Shown piece by piece: positions 48,437 through 60,308 of a DNA stretch of 64,000 nucleotides. Location of the stretch: assembly GCA_016712035.1 (NCBI GenBank), contig JADJRT010000015.1, positions 42,142 through 106,141 of the forward strand, given 5' to 3'. The stretch is from Flammeovirgaceae bacterium. GTDB lineage: Bacteria; Bacteroidota; Bacteroidia; Cytophagales; Cyclobacteriaceae. Position 1 is the first letter of the stretch. Every line of letters begins with the position of its first letter. Both the position numbers and the translations under genes were made by a program. The notes beneath the pieces were generated by a model. That model saw only the letters and a list, made by a program, of their open reading frames with translations. It was not told the DNA's origin and ran no database searches.

Positions 48437-49518
48437 ATGAGATTCAACCTGTTAGCCATTTTTGTACTTCTATTTCTCGCAAACTTTTTACATGCGCAGC
48501 CAACGCAATCATCCTTGGTTCACTATCCGGAAGAAACTCATTTGAAAAACGTTCGTCAGTTAACTTTTGGTGGCGACAATGCCGAAGCGTATTGGAGCTT
48601 CGATACTAAGATGGTTAGCTTTCAATCAAACAATAAAGCCTGGGGATTATCCTGCGATCAGATATTTTATATGCCTATTGAAGGATTAGATTTAAGTAAG
48701 GTAGGGTAAAGCCAACCTTAATCAGTACGGGGTTAGGCAGAACAACTTGTTCTTTTTTCCTTGCCGGGAATAAAACTATTCTCTATGGTTCAACGCACCT
48801 CGGTGGAAAGGATTGTCCGGTCGATCCGGGTCGTACGCCTGGCGGTAAGTATCTATGGCCCGTTTATGATACCTACGACATTTTTGTTTCTGACCTAAAG
48901 GGTAAAGTTAAAAGTCAGTTAACCAAAACACCGGGGTATGATGCGGAAGCAACGGTATCACCAAAAGGGGATAAGATCGTATTTACTTCCACGCGCAATG
49001 GAGATTTAGATTTGTACGTCATGGATATCAATGGAAAAAATGTGAAACAAATCACCAACGAAATTGGCTATGATGGGGGCGCATTCTTTTCGCCAGACGG
49101 GAAGAAACTGGTATTCAGAGCATCGAGGCCCAAGACAGAAGAAACAAAAAAGGAATACCTCGATTATCTGAAGCAAGGGCTGGTAGCACCTACCGAAATG
49201 GAGCTATATACCTGCAACGTTGATGGTTCTGATTTAAAACAGATCACAAGTTTAGGCAAAGCCAACTGGGCGCCTTTCTATTCTCCGAATGGAAAAAAAA
49301 TTATTTTCAGCTCCAACCATAAAGGCTCACGGGGTTTCCAGTTTAATCTATTTATGATTAATGAAGATGGAAGCGGGTTAGAGCAGATTACTTATGATGG
49401 TGTATTTGATTCCTTCCCTATGTTTTCGCCCGATGGCAAAAAGATTATTTTCTCCAGCAACCGAAACAATAACGGTACGCGCGATACGAATCTCTTTGTT
49501 GCCGACTGGGTAGATTGA
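48437..49518 (+). CDS. Exported TolB-like propeller protein (one frameshift)
   Basis: About 360 residues. Signal peptide MRFNLLAIFVLLFLANFLHA, then PD40/WD40-like repeats such as VSPKGDKIVFTS, FSPDGKKLVFRAS, YSPNGKKIIFSSN and FSPDGKKIIFSSN. A lost G at 48704-48706 stops the frame after LDLSKVG; restoring it continues VKPTLISTGLGRTTCSFF. Probably a periplasmic or surface binding protein; partner unknown. It ends 16 bases before the convergent NSS gene. Confidence 0.85.
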
Positions 49519-49534
49519 GGTTCGAGGTATTCGC

Positions 49535-50914
49535 TTAGAGTTTATCAATACCAATAAACTTATCAATAATTATCAGGATTGAAAAAATTCCTAATAATAC
49601 CGGGCACACGTATCGGATAGTAAAATTGATATACTTCTCAAGGAAAGAGTTTCTGTAGCCCTCATTGCCATGATATAATTCCTCACTCATCGCTTTTGTA
49701 CTCCAACGGGTTACAATAAAGATAGTCATCAAGCAGCCGCCTAAAGGCAAACTGATATCTGAAAATACTTCGCTTACAAAATCAAGTGCTGATTTTCCCT
49801 GATAAAAGGAAAGGGAAGAAAACACATCAACAGCGCCCTGTGATAACATGCTGGGCAAACCAAGGACAAACACCACCGTAGCCAAGATCCAGGTTGCTGC
49901 TTTGCGCGACCACTTCCTTTGATCAACAAAATAAGCTACCGGAACTTCTAGTAGTGATATAGTTGACGTGAGCGCTGCAAAACAGAGTAGTAGAAAGAAT
50001 CCGCCACCAATTACTCTACCTAATACGGGGCCCATCGAGTTAAAAATCCCTGGAAGTACCACAAAGACTAATGCGGGCCCTTCTTCTGGCGATTGGCCCT
50101 GAGAGAACACGAGCGGAAAAATCAGCAATCCCGAAAGGAAAGCAACGGACATGTCCATGGCCGTTATGGTTGCAGCCGAGCCCAGAATATTTTGATTTTT
50201 ATTTACATACGAACCGTAGGTGATCAACGCACCCATTCCTAAGGAAAGGGAAAAGAATGCCTGCCCCATCGCGGAGTAGATAGTTTGGAAATTGATTTTG
50301 CTGAAATCGGGCAGCAAATAGAAACTAATACCTGCACCCGCATTAGGAAGTGTGATACTATATATAATCAATGCGATAAGGATGGCAAATAAAGTAGGCA
50401 TCATAATTTTCGATGCTGCTTCAATTCCTTTTTGAACACCTTTTAATACTATAAACGCGGTAATTGCCATGAAACAAACTGAAAAGATCAGGTTATCCCA
50501 GAAATCAAGTACGTACGTTTTGAAGAATGACCCATAATCGGCATGATTAAGGAGGTTCCCAAACGAGATCTCAATAAAATAACCAAAGGCCCATCCGGCT
50601 ACTACATTATAGAACCATAAAATCATGATACCGCACAGGATTCCATACAAGCCGAGGACGCCCCAATTTTTTCCGCCTAACTTTTTATACGATCCATAAG
50701 CGTCTGATCCGGCACTGCGCCCAATAGCAATTTCTCCTACCATAATAGGATAGCATAGTAAAAACGTGAGCAGTATATAGATTAGCAGAAAGGCAGCACC
50801 CCCGTTTTGTCCTGCCTCATAAGGAAACTTCCAGATGTTACCCAGACCAACAGCCGAACCTGCCGCTGCCATAATGAAACCAAGCCTGCTTGAAAAGTTA
50901 CCTCTGTTTGCCAT
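49535..50914 (-). CDS. Sodium-dependent transporter, NSS family
   Basis: A 459-residue LeuT-fold transporter. Segment 1 carries GSAVGLGNIWKFPYEAGQNGG, with the unwound helix that binds Na+ and substrate. About 11-12 membrane segments follow. Bacterial members take up amino acids with Na+. The frame is intact. Confidence 0.93.
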   Translation of the reverse strand: MANRGNFSSRLGFIMAAAGSAVGLGNIWKFPYEAGQNGGAAFLLIYILLTFLLCYPIMVGEIAIGRSAGSDAYGSYKKLGGKNWGVLGLYGILCGIMILWFYNVVAGWAFGYFIEISFGNLLNHADYGSFFKTYVLDFWDNLIFSVCFMAITAFIVLKGVQKGIEAASKIMMPTLFAILIALIIYSITLPNAGAGISFYLLPDFSKINFQTIYSAMGQAFFSLSLGMGALITYGSYVNKNQNILGSAATITAMDMSVAFLSGLLIFPLVFSQGQSPEEGPALVFVVLPGIFNSMGPVLGRVIGGGFFLLLCFAALTSTISLLEVPVAYFVDQRKWSRKAATWILATVVFVLGLPSMLSQGAVDVFSSLSFYQGKSALDFVSEVFSDISLPLGGCLMTIFIVTRWSTKAMSEELYHGNEGYRNSFLEKYINFTIRYVCPVLLGIFSILIIIDKFIGIDKL

Positions 50915-50973
50915 GAAGAATTAAATTTGAAGGACGCAAAATAGACCTTAAACTAAAATAATCAAAAAGGCGT

Positions 50974-50981
50974 TAGCTTTG
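50974..50981 (+). promoter_or_regulatory. Bacteroidota -7 box for the gene at 51029
   Basis: TAGCTTTG, an exact TAnnTTTG match, predicting a start near 50988 and a leader of about 41 bases. No correctly placed TTTG was seen. Confidence 0.45.
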
Positions 50982-51028
50982 TGTGTTTGTGAATTAATTT
51001 AGCATAGGCAGCGATTTGAAAAAAGGTA

Positions 51029-52471
51029 ATGGAAGAGAGTAAGAGATTAACGACACAAGAGAAAGCGCTTCGGATTAATCTTAGTAAATCCATTTATGGA
51101 TCGTTTGCGGAGATTGGAGCCGGGCAAGAAGTAGCGGCCAACTTTTTTAAGGTAGGGGGGGCTTCCGGTACCATAGCAAAAACAATGTCCGCTTACGACA
51201 TGAAATTTAGTGATGCCATTTATGGTGTTTGCGAAAGATATGTGTGTGAGGACCGGTTGATTCAAATGTTGGATCACGAGTACAAACTTTTGCCCGAACG
51301 TCTGGAACATCGCATTAAGGATACCCGTTTCTTCGCGTATTCAGATACCGTTGAAGTGTTGAATTTTGAAAGAACTAATCAAGGTCACGGCTGGATTGGT
51401 TTACGATTTCAGTTGAAGCCAGAAGGCCCTTACAATGATTGTGTACTGCATGTAAAAATGCATGACAATGATCCGCTACAGCAACAAGTTTCGCTCGGTA
51501 TTCTTGGCGTGAACATGATCTATGGCTGTATGTTCATGAAAGACCCCGAACAAATTATTGGATCCTTACTGGATGGATTAACCTCCCGAAGGATGGAGGT
51601 CGATATGTTTCGCTTAACCGGTGCCGATTTCGAGTTGGTTGATAATCGTTTAATGGCCCTTAAATTAGTAAAGAATGGCCTGACTAAGGCCGCTATGTTT
51701 GGCCCCGATGGTACGGTGATGCAACCCTCTGAGGCCCTTTATAAAAAAAATGTACTGGTGCTCCGTGGGCGCTTTAGACCCGTAACGCATGTAAATGTTG
51801 ACATGTTACTGGCCTCCAGGAGACATTTTAAGAAAGAGCCGGATGTTGAAAAATCGCGCATGGTGGTTTTGACAGAGTTAACCTTGAATGATTTAAGTTC
51901 GGAAGGTCAAATTGACGAAAAGGATTTTTTACACCGGGCCGAAATCATTTGTTCGCTCGGGCAAACGGTAATGGTTTCAAATTACTTTGAGTACTATCGT
52001 TTGGTGGAATATTTGTCAAAGATTACAAGGGGGAAGAAGATTGGCTTGGTATTAGGAATTTATGCACTTCAAAAAATATTTGAAGAAAAAACGTATGAAA
52101 AAATTCGAGGTGGAATTTTAGAAAGCTTTGCCTCCTTGTTTGGTACCAACGTCAAATTATATATCTATCCTTCCCTTCGGATGGGTAGCGATGAGTTGTT
52201 TACACTTACTGATTTCGAAAAGGAATTGCCTGTTAATCTGAAATCCTTGTTTAGGTACCTGATGGATAATAATAAACTGGAGAATATTAAAAACGCCAAC
52301 GTGAGCAACCTGAATATTATTTCAGACAATGTGCTGGCTATGATTCGCAAAGGAGAAGTGGGATGGGAAAAGTTTGTTCCTTCAAAAGTTGAAGAAGCAA
52401 TAAAGGAGAATGGCCTGTTTGATTATCCAATGCCCAAGTCTACCACTGAAAATCTTGAAATTAAGGTTTAA
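51029..52471 (+). CDS. Conserved protein of unknown function
   Basis: A 480-residue soluble protein with no signal peptide or membrane segments. I do not assign a named domain. Features seen: an N-terminal INLSKSIYGSFAEIGAGQEV with a Gly-rich FFKVGGASGTIAKTMSAYD, a central VLRGRFRPVTHVN, and a C-terminal charged region. Proteins like this occur in Bacteroidota and sometimes carry the misleading label TonB-dependent receptor; there is no barrel or plug here. The frame is intact, and its last 4 bases overlap the end of the AGCS gene on the other strand. Confidence 0.6.
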   Translation: MEESKRLTTQEKALRINLSKSIYGSFAEIGAGQEVAANFFKVGGASGTIAKTMSAYDMKFSDAIYGVCERYVCEDRLIQMLDHEYKLLPERLEHRIKDTRFFAYSDTVEVLNFERTNQGHGWIGLRFQLKPEGPYNDCVLHVKMHDNDPLQQQVSLGILGVNMIYGCMFMKDPEQIIGSLLDGLTSRRMEVDMFRLTGADFELVDNRLMALKLVKNGLTKAAMFGPDGTVMQPSEALYKKNVLVLRGRFRPVTHVNVDMLLASRRHFKKEPDVEKSRMVVLTELTLNDLSSEGQIDEKDFLHRAEIICSLGQTVMVSNYFEYYRLVEYLSKITRGKKIGLVLGIYALQKIFEEKTYEKIRGGILESFASLFGTNVKLYIYPSLRMGSDELFTLTDFEKELPVNLKSLFRYLMDNNKLENIKNANVSNLNIISDNVLAMIRKGEVGWEKFVPSKVEEAIKENGLFDYPMPKSTTENLEIKV

Positions 52472-53864
52472 AGTTTTCCTTCTGCTTTCATTCTTGAAAA
52501 GTAGGATCGGGATTCTTTCAAAACTTTTGGAGCCAACAGGAAACCCGAAATCATAGTGGGTAATGCCATCAGCGCGTAAGCAATATCAATAATATTCATA
52601 ACATCCTGCATGGAAAGAATAGCGCCTAAAACAATTGTACTTAAATAGAAATAGTCATAATACTTACCTGCCTTTACGCCTGCCAAAAAAGACATGGCTT
52701 TGTTACCATAATAACTATAAGAAAACAAGGATGTGACAGCAAAGAAAAAAGCGCATACAAGAGTAGAATTTTTCCCGTGGAACCTAAAGAAGATTCGAAA
52801 GCTTGTGCCGTTAACGTAACTCCGTTGGCATCGGTCGTTTGCCAAACCCCTGTGGCTAATATGGCCAGGGCTGTGAGCGTACAAACCAATAAGGTATCAA
52901 TAGCCGGACTAATCATAGAAACCAATCCTTCTCGTATTGGTTCCGAACTTTTTGAAGCACCTAACGCCATAGGGGCGGTTCCAATACCCGCTTCATTTGA
53001 GAAGGATGCCCTGCGTACCCCGGCTACAATTAAGCCACCAACGATACCACCCAAAGCAGGCTCGCCATGATAATGATTTGCTGCAAAGGCATCGGAAATT
53101 ATCATCCACAGATAATGGGGAACATCCCCAATATGAAGGAACAGAATAGCGAGTACGGAGCAAAAGTAAATGATGATCATCAACGGAACCATTTTACCGG
53201 CCCACTTACCTATGCGCTGAATGCCACCCAGAATTACAATTCCAGCAATGATCATTAGCACTGTGCCAATCACAAATTTTATTGTCGAAATTTCAAAATC
53301 AAAAATTTGAAATGTAGCTTTCTTCAGACTTTCTGAAGTTACACCTATATCAATGATAACTTGTGTTAATTGGTTTGCTTGAAAAATTGGTAGACATCCG
53401 ACCATGGCGCAGAGACAAAATAAGGTGGCTAGTGGCTGCCAACGTTTGCCGAGCGCTTCCCGAATAACGTACATGGGTCCACCTTGGATGGTTCCTTCTG
53501 AATCTTTACCACGATACATGACCGATAGTGTGCTGGTAAAAAAATTGGTGGACATTCCTACGAAGGCTGCTACCCACATCCAAAACAATGCACCAGGTCC
53601 GCCAATAGAAATGGCTGCCGCTACACCTGCAATATTGCCCATGCCAACCGTGGAGGCAAGCGCAGTTGATAAAGCTTCGTATGCATTGATTTGCCCAGGG
53701 TCATTTGGGTTGTTGAACTTGCCTCGTAAGATCGCGAGTGCATGGGTAAAATATTTATACTGAATAAAACGTGAATAAAAGAAGAAGAATAATCCACCGA
53801 GAATCAGAAGAAATAAAACCGGAGTCCAAACTCCTGTAGCAATTTTGTTGATTAATTCACCCAT
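52468..53864 (-). CDS. Alanine or glycine:cation symporter, AGCS family (one frameshift)
   Basis: About 465 residues. Family signatures include ALASTVGMGNIAGVAAAIS, GGPGALFWMWVAAFVGM and SFSNEAGIGTAPMALGA. Uptake of alanine or glycine with Na+ is expected. A lost base in the A52745-52750 run (plus) breaks the frame after LLLYAL; restoring it gives LFFFAVTSLFSYSYYGNKAM and the remaining membrane segments. Confidence 0.92.
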
Positions 53865-53934
53865 CAGAAATTGTTAATAAGTCTTAGGTGGCTAAAGTAG
53901 ACAATAAATTTGTTTTACATTCATCCAGCAAGAA

Positions 53935-54965
53935 TTATGAATTTTGTTTTTGTGATTCGATCGTCCACTGACTAAGCTCCCACAACATACGTGCACCCAC
54001 GTTCGCATCCCATTCGCCAGCGCCTGGAGCGACCTCACACAAATCGAATCCAATTATTTTTCGACCCGATTTAACCACCTCGCTTATCAAATAAGTTGCT
54101 TGTGTAAATTCAAGTCCACCAGGAACGGGGTGTACCCGTGGAGGGCATAGTTTTTGGATCAAGCCCGTCAATGTCGAAAGCTGATATACACCAAAGGCGG
54201 CAACTCCTTAATAATTTCTGAACAGATAGTCTTCCACAGTTTGCCTTCAAACTGATCGGACTTCATATCAACATCAAAAAATGTTTTTACACGACCCATT
54301 GACCGATTCATTATACTCACTTCTTCTTCGCAATAATCGCGAATGCCCACCTGTACTAATTGTGCAACAGCCGGAAGCTTTAAGGCATTATACATGATGG
54401 AACCATGCGAGTAAGTGAACTCTTCGTAGGCTTTTCTCAAATCGGCATGGGCATCAATTTGTAATATTCCGAAGCGTTCATGCTTCTCGGCCAACGCCCG
54501 CAGCAAACCCAACGGGGTGCTGTGGTCACCACCAACCAAACCAATCAACTTACCTTGCTTTAAAATATTCGAGCATTTATTCTTGATAAAGATATTAAGA
54601 TTCTCGCAGGCCTCATTGACTTTTACGAGTACCACCTGGGTTGCCTCCAGATCGGCATCCGATTCAAGTAATTGGAGATAACCACGCACGAGTTCACGAA
54701 GTTTATCACTTTCATTTATAATTTCTTCAGAAACAGGCAAAAGTGTGATCTTTTTTGCCAGGCATCTTTATCTGATGATGGTATAAATCAATTTGAAAGA
54801 AGCTTCGAGCATGGCCTCGGGCCCATGGGCTGTTCCTTCGTGATAGGAAACGGTAACTTCCCAAGGAACTGGCATGATGACTAGTTCAGCATCTTCAATA
54901 GAATATGGTAACCCAAATATATTGCCTCGCATCCCTAAACCATTTGGATCAAAATCTTTAGACAT
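53935..54965 (-). CDS. Agmatinase/arginase-family ureohydrolase (five frameshifts)
   Basis: Manganese enzyme of the ureohydrolase fold, about 343 residues once three lost and two gained bases are corrected (near 54795, 54772, 54751-54756, 54176 and 54127-54130). Metal ligands are visible in VGGDHSTPLG, IDAHADLRKAYE and FDIDGLDPK; after repair the last region reads TMPSTGTPVPGGLEF, as in the family. It cleaves a guanidino compound; agmatine is only one candidate. Start MSKDFDPNGLG at 54965, directly after the sixA stop. Confidence 0.85.
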
Positions 54966-54966
54966 A

Positions 54967-55461
54967 TTAATGGGAGTGAGGATGAAAGGAATAATTTGAA
55001 ATACCACAACCACTGGTTACCTCTGCCCAAGGTAAATCAAAGAGGAGGGAGCACATTTCTGCCGGATTCATAGTTAGTTTTTTGTCATTTGCTGATAAAT
55101 AATTGTAAAGTTCAACAATGGTAGGGTAGTGGCCAACTAGTATAACTTGCTGGATAGAGTCGGTAAGTTTTGAAAACAGTTTTATGATTTCGAATTTATT
55201 AGCCGAATAAATACTTTCTTCTACTCGAATATTTTTTAAATCATACGATACTTGTTGTGCAATGATTTGGGCTGTGCTTAAGGCTCGGTTTGCCGGGCTT
55301 GCAAGTATTAGATCGAGATTAGAATTCTTCTCCATTATATATATGCCCAATTTTAGGGCATCTTGCTCGCCTTGATGCGTTAATGCCCGTTGTTTATCAG
55401 TTACATCTGGTAGGACTGATAAAGCTTCGGCATGTCGAACCAGATAAAGAATTCTTCTCAT
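54967..55461 (-). CDS. sixA: Phosphohistidine phosphatase SixA-like
   Basis: A 164-residue histidine phosphatase with the catalytic LYLVRHAEA at the N-terminus and the second His in ILVGHYPTIVEL. SixA removes phosphate from His residues of phosphorelay proteins. Family membership is clear, but the target is unknown. It is 1 base upstream of the ureohydrolase start. Confidence 0.88.
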   Translation of the reverse strand: MRRILYLVRHAEALSVLPDVTDKQRALTHQGEQDALKLGIYIMEKNSNLDLILASPANRALSTAQIIAQQVSYDLKNIRVEESIYSANKFEIIKLFSKLTDSIQQVILVGHYPTIVELYNYLSANDKKLTMNPAEMCSLLFDLPWAEVTSGCGISNYSFHPHSH

Positions 55462-55690
55462 TTCACGTAAAATTAACTCAGGATGAAATTTTTTTTTGAA
55501 TTTATATTAAGAAAGAGGTTTGAGCATGTGTTTTTTCATCACAAACCAATGGTAATCAAGTCAATTGACACTTTTTTATTTCTTCTAACATTGGGTTGAA
55601 TTGGCGGCAATTAAAGTGACCCAAAGCTTTTTGAGGTTTGAGTTTTTAAAAATTTAATGATATTTGAAGCGATTGAAGTAAAACAAGCGC

Positions 55691-58177
55691 ATGTCAAAGA
55701 ACTTAGTAATAGTAGAGTCGCCTGCCAAAGCGAAGACCATTGAAGGGTATTTGGGTAAAGATTATAAGGTCACTTCCAGCATGGGTCATATTCGCGACTT
55801 GGCTAAAGGAAATGGAGCGATTGATATCGAGAATAATTTTGAACCAACCTACGAAGTCTCACCGGATAAAAAAGAAGTAATAAGGAATTTAAAACTACTT
55901 GCGAAGGATGCCGAAATGGTTTACCTGGCGAGTGATGAGGACCGCGAGGGAGAAGCCATCTCGTGGCACTTGAAGGAGGTACTTGATCTTAATGATAAGA
56001 AAACCCGCAGGATTGTATTTACTGAAATTACCAAAAATGCAATTCTGAATGCGATTCAAAATCCACGCGGTATTGATATCGATTTAGTAAATGCACAGCA
56101 AGCGCGGAGACTACTGGATCGCTTAGTTGGGTTTGAACTATCACCCATACTTTGGAAAAAAATTAGCACTGGCCTTTCTGCAGGTCGCGTACAGTCAGTA
56201 GCTGTGCGTTTAGTCGTTGAGCGCGAGCGTGAAATTGAAAAGTTTGAAGCTAAATCTTCCTTTAAGGTCTCTGCAATTTTTGATTTGGAAAATGGCAAGC
56301 AATTGGTTGCTGACCTCTCTGAAAAATTCAATGAAGAGAAAGATGCGCTTGCTTTTTTGGAATCCTGTAAAGGAGCAGCTTTTTCTATTTCAGATCTAAT
56401 TAAAAAACCAGCAAAGAAATCACCCGCAGCTCCATTCACAACCTCAACACTACAGCAAGAAGCTGGACGAAAATTGAGTTTCTCCGTTTCGCAGACGATG
56501 ATGGTTGCGCAGAAGTTATATGAAGCCGGTAAGATCTCCTACATGCGTACGGACTCTCTCAATCTTTCAGAAGAAGCCGTGAAAGGTGCGGTTAATCAAA
56601 TTCAATCTGCTTACGGAAAAGAATTTGTTTTTACGCGTAAGTTCAAAACAAAATCAGCCAGTGCACAAGAAGCTCACGAAGCTATTCGACCTACCGATTT
56701 TTCGGTAATGAGTCCAGGTATGGATCGTAACGCAGAGCGTTTGTATGATTTGATATGGAAAAGGGCCATTGCTTCACAAATGGCCGATGCCGAGTTGGAA
56801 CGAACAACGGCAACCATTTCAATCTCGACAAATCCAAGAACGTTAAGTGCCACTGGTGAAGTGATTAAGTTCGAGGGTTTCTTGAAAGTATATATGGAAT
56901 CGAAGGACGATGATGATACCGAGGACGAAGAGAGTGGAAAAGTTTTGCCTCCGCTACATGTCGGGCAAGCATTGAATCTCGATCAAATTTCCGCTACACA
57001 AACTTTTTCTCGTCATCCGGCTCGCTATACAGAAGCAAGTCTGGTAAAAAAATTAGAAGAGTTAGGTATTGGTCGTCCATCAACGTATGCACCCACTATT
57101 TCAACTGTGCAAAAGCGTGGTTATGTAGTGAAAGAAAGTAGGGAAGGTGCGGAGCGCCACTACAAAGTACATGTGTTAAAATCAAATATCATAGAGTCAA
57201 TCAACAAGACTGAAAATACGGGTGCGGAAAGCAATAAATTATTTCCGACAAACACAGCCATGATTGTGAATGACTTTTTGGTCGAACACTTTCCGGATAT
57301 TACGAACTATTCGTTTACAGCAGAAATTGAGCAAGAGTTTGATGAGATCGCATCCGGAAAATTGGAATGGAAAAAGATGTTGAGTGGTTTTTACAAGCCC
57401 TTTCACAAGACAGTTGAAAAAACTGAATTGGTGGAGCGATCATCAGTGGCTAACAAAAGCAAAGAATTAGGTGTTGACCCAAAGACGGGTAAAAATGTAT
57501 ATGTGAAACTTGGTAAGTATGGTGCCTATGTGCAACTGGGTGAAAACCCGGATGACAATGGTGGTGAGAAACCAAAGTTTGCACCTTTGCGCGTTGGACA
57601 GTTTATTGAAAACATTGCGCTCGCAGACGCCATAGAGTTGTTGAAGCTACCGCGCACCTTAGGCGACTTCGAAGAAAAAACGGTGGTTGCTAACATTGGT
57701 CGTTTTGGCCCTATGTGTTACATGATAAAAAATTCATATCTATCCCGAAAGGCGAAGACCCTTACACGATTACCTATGATCGGGCAATAGAATTGATTCA
57801 TGCCAAGCGGAACTCGATGCAAATCGGTTGATAAAATCGTTTGCTAGTGAAGGCAATACAGAGATAGAAATTTTAAATGGTCGCTTTGGACCTTACATTA
57901 AAGCAGGCAAGAAAAACGTAAAAATCCCGAAAGGGAAGGAGCCATCCGAACTTACGTTGGAGGAATGTGTGACACTTGCAGCCAATGCGCCCGAGAAAAA
58001 AGGTTGGGGTCGCTTTGGTAGAGGAAAGAAAAAGGAAGCCGAAGTTCCAGTTAAGGCGGCTAAGAAAGTGGCCACAAAGAAAGCCGCGCCTAAAAGGTGG
58101 CAGCCAAGAAAGTTGCTGCTAAGAAACCCGTAGCGAAGGCAAAGAAAGTGGCTGCTAAAAAAGTGAAAAAGAAATAA
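55691..58177 (+). CDS. topA: DNA topoisomerase I (three frameshifts)
   Basis: Type IA topoisomerase that relaxes negative supercoils, about 829 residues when repaired. The Toprim start is MSKNLVIVESPAKAKTIEGY with DEDREGEAI, and the catalytic Tyr is in ISYMRTDSLN. Lost bases at 57712 (T), 57815 (G) and 58092-58095 (A) break the C-terminus. The repaired tail ends in a Lys/Ala-rich basic extension (KKVAAKK-type repeats, about 40 residues) in place of some zinc-finger repeats. That tail probably improves DNA binding, as in other basic-tailed TopA proteins. Confidence 0.95.
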
Positions 58178-58188
58178 CAGAATCCGGA

Positions 58189-58223
58189 TCACCAGAGATT
58201 AGTATCCAGTGACCAAAATCCAG
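58189..58223. repeat. Heptad array D: 5 tandem 7-mers
   Basis: TCACCAG, AGATTAG, TATCCAG, TGACCAA, AATCCAG in unbroken phase. A is constant at position 6 and CCAG ends three units. It fills the gap between topA and the S9 peptidase. The CCAG word resembles the opposite-type units at the end of array B. Confidence 0.6.
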
Positions 58224-58260
58224 TTTAATCGATTCAACACTTTTTCTTACCTTGTTCGGC

Positions 58261-60308
58261 ATGAAACAGACATGCTTCGTGATCTTGTTGCTCGTTGCAA
58301 CAAACACAATTGCTCAAACTAATCTCGAACAATTTCTAAGTCACCCGATTGAATCGGGGTTTGCGGCCTCGGCCGATGGAAAAAATCTCGCCTGGGTCAT
58401 TAACGATCACGGCAAACGCAATATTTTGGTAAAGACTGGCAGCGAATTGCCACGCTTGCTTACCGATTATCAGCAAGACGATGGTCAGGAAATTTCGCAG
58501 CTGGTTTTTTCGCCCAACGGAACTAAGTTGCTGTTTGTTCGTGGCAATGGAGCGAACCGAAATGGCCAGCATGCTAACCCGGCAAGTTTGCCCGAGGGTG
58601 TTGAACAGTCGATCTATTATAAGGAATTATCATCAAAAAGTCCACCATCAAAAATTACCAATGGTAGTAGTCCCGTAATCTTCAAAGATGGAATCCGGTT
58701 TCTATTTAGCAAAGGTGGCCAGATTTACGAGTCACCGATGGATATTAATGCGGTACCTAAACTTCTGTTTTCGGCACGTGGCAGTAATGGTAGCCCTAAA
58801 TTTTCTCCGGATGCTAATGAGGTACTTTTTACAAGCGATCGGGGAGACCATAGTTTTATTGGTATCTATAATCTAAACAGAAGAGCAATTCGGTGGATTG
58901 CCCCCGATGTATCACTAGACGAATTTCCGGTTTGGTCTCCCGATGGTAAGCAAGTTGCATTTATCCGTAAACCCGGTACAAAAGTAGATGAGCTTAGCGA
59001 CATAACCGGTGGCATAAAGTTTTCTATTTGGATTGCTGATGCTGAAACAGGCAAGGCTGTTTCCATTTGGAAATCTCCTGCCGATGATGGTGGATTTTCT
59101 CAATACTATCCTAATACGCCCCTAGCGTGGACATCCACAGGAAGAATTTTATTTTTCTCGGAACATACAGGTTGGAACCATCTTTTTTCAATTGCGCCTT
59201 TGGGCGGAGATCTAAAAGATCTTACTCCGGGGAATGGGGAGGTAGAGAGTTATATAGTGGACGCCACAGGGAAGTTTATATATTTTGATGGCAATCGAGA
59301 AGACATTGATCGCAGACACATATGGAAAATGGAAGTAACAGGAGGAAATCCGGTAGCCGTTACAAGTGGCGAGGGTATTGAAATGTATCCGGCCTTAGCG
59401 GGAAATGTTTTGTATGCATTTCGATCAACAACCAATTCGTCTAAAACATTGGTGCGCATTGATGAAACAATTAAATCGATGGTGCCGGTTTACGGACAAA
59501 GCTAACGGCATTCGCGGCAGTAGGTTTTGTAAAGCCTGAACAAGTTATTTTTAAAGCAGCCGATGGAACAACTATTCACGGACAACTTTTCATAAATCGA
59601 TCAAATACCAACAAGCAACCCGGCATAGTATTTATGCACGGAGGCCCTATCCGACAAATGTTGCTTGGTTTTCATTACAGTGATTATTACATCAATGCGT
59701 ATGCATTCAATCAATACTTAGCCAGTCAGGGCTATGTGGTGTTGTCAGTGAACTTTAGATCGGGTACAGGTTATGGTAAAGATTTCAGACGAGCAAAAAA
59801 TCAAGGTCCACGTGGTGCGAGCGAGTATCAGGATGTAGTGGCGGCAGCAAAACATTTGCAAGCGTTGCCACAAGTTAATTCTGAAAAAATTGGTTTGTGG
59901 GGCGGATCGTATGGCGGATATTTAACAGCGATGGGATTAGCGCGTAGTCCTGAAATTTTTAAAGCCGGAGTTGATTTGCATGGTGTGCATGATTGGGCGT
60001 TTGATGGGCGTGAATTGCCACCTGGCGGTAGTTGGGGCATTACCTCACAAGATATGGCTCTTGCTTACAAAAGTTCTCCCATCTCCGACTTAAGTAAATG
60101 GACGGCACCGGTTTTAGTGGTTCATGGCGATGACGATCGAAATGTATTGTTTCAACAAAGTACAGACTTGGTTGAAAAACTGCGCGATAAAAATGTGCCC
60201 GTGGAAGTTTTAGTTTTGCCAGATGAGGTGCATGGTTTCTTACGCTATGAAAGTTGGAAGCGGGTTTTTGAAAGTGCAAAGGACTTTTTTGATCGAACTT
60301 TGAAATAG
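58261..60308 (+). CDS. S9-family prolyl oligopeptidase (one frameshift)
   Basis: About 682 residues: signal peptide (MKQTCFVILLLVATNTIAQ), an N-terminal beta-propeller (about residues 30-410), then the alpha/beta-hydrolase domain with the nucleophile in WGGSYGGYLTAMG, Asp in HGDDDRNV and His in EVHGFLRYE. A lost A at 59498-59500 splits the two domains; restoring it gives YGQKLTAFAAVGFVKPEQV. It probably degrades short peptides in the periplasm. The ATG at 58261 is supported by a TACCTTG box ending 7 bases upstream. Confidence 0.92.

Noticed and set aside
56056..56439. Minus-strand reading frame inside topA
   Set aside because: It is a shadow of the topA coding frame, with no start context and no family resemblance. 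Similar frames inside hppA, the oxidoreductases and other genes were left out for the same reason.
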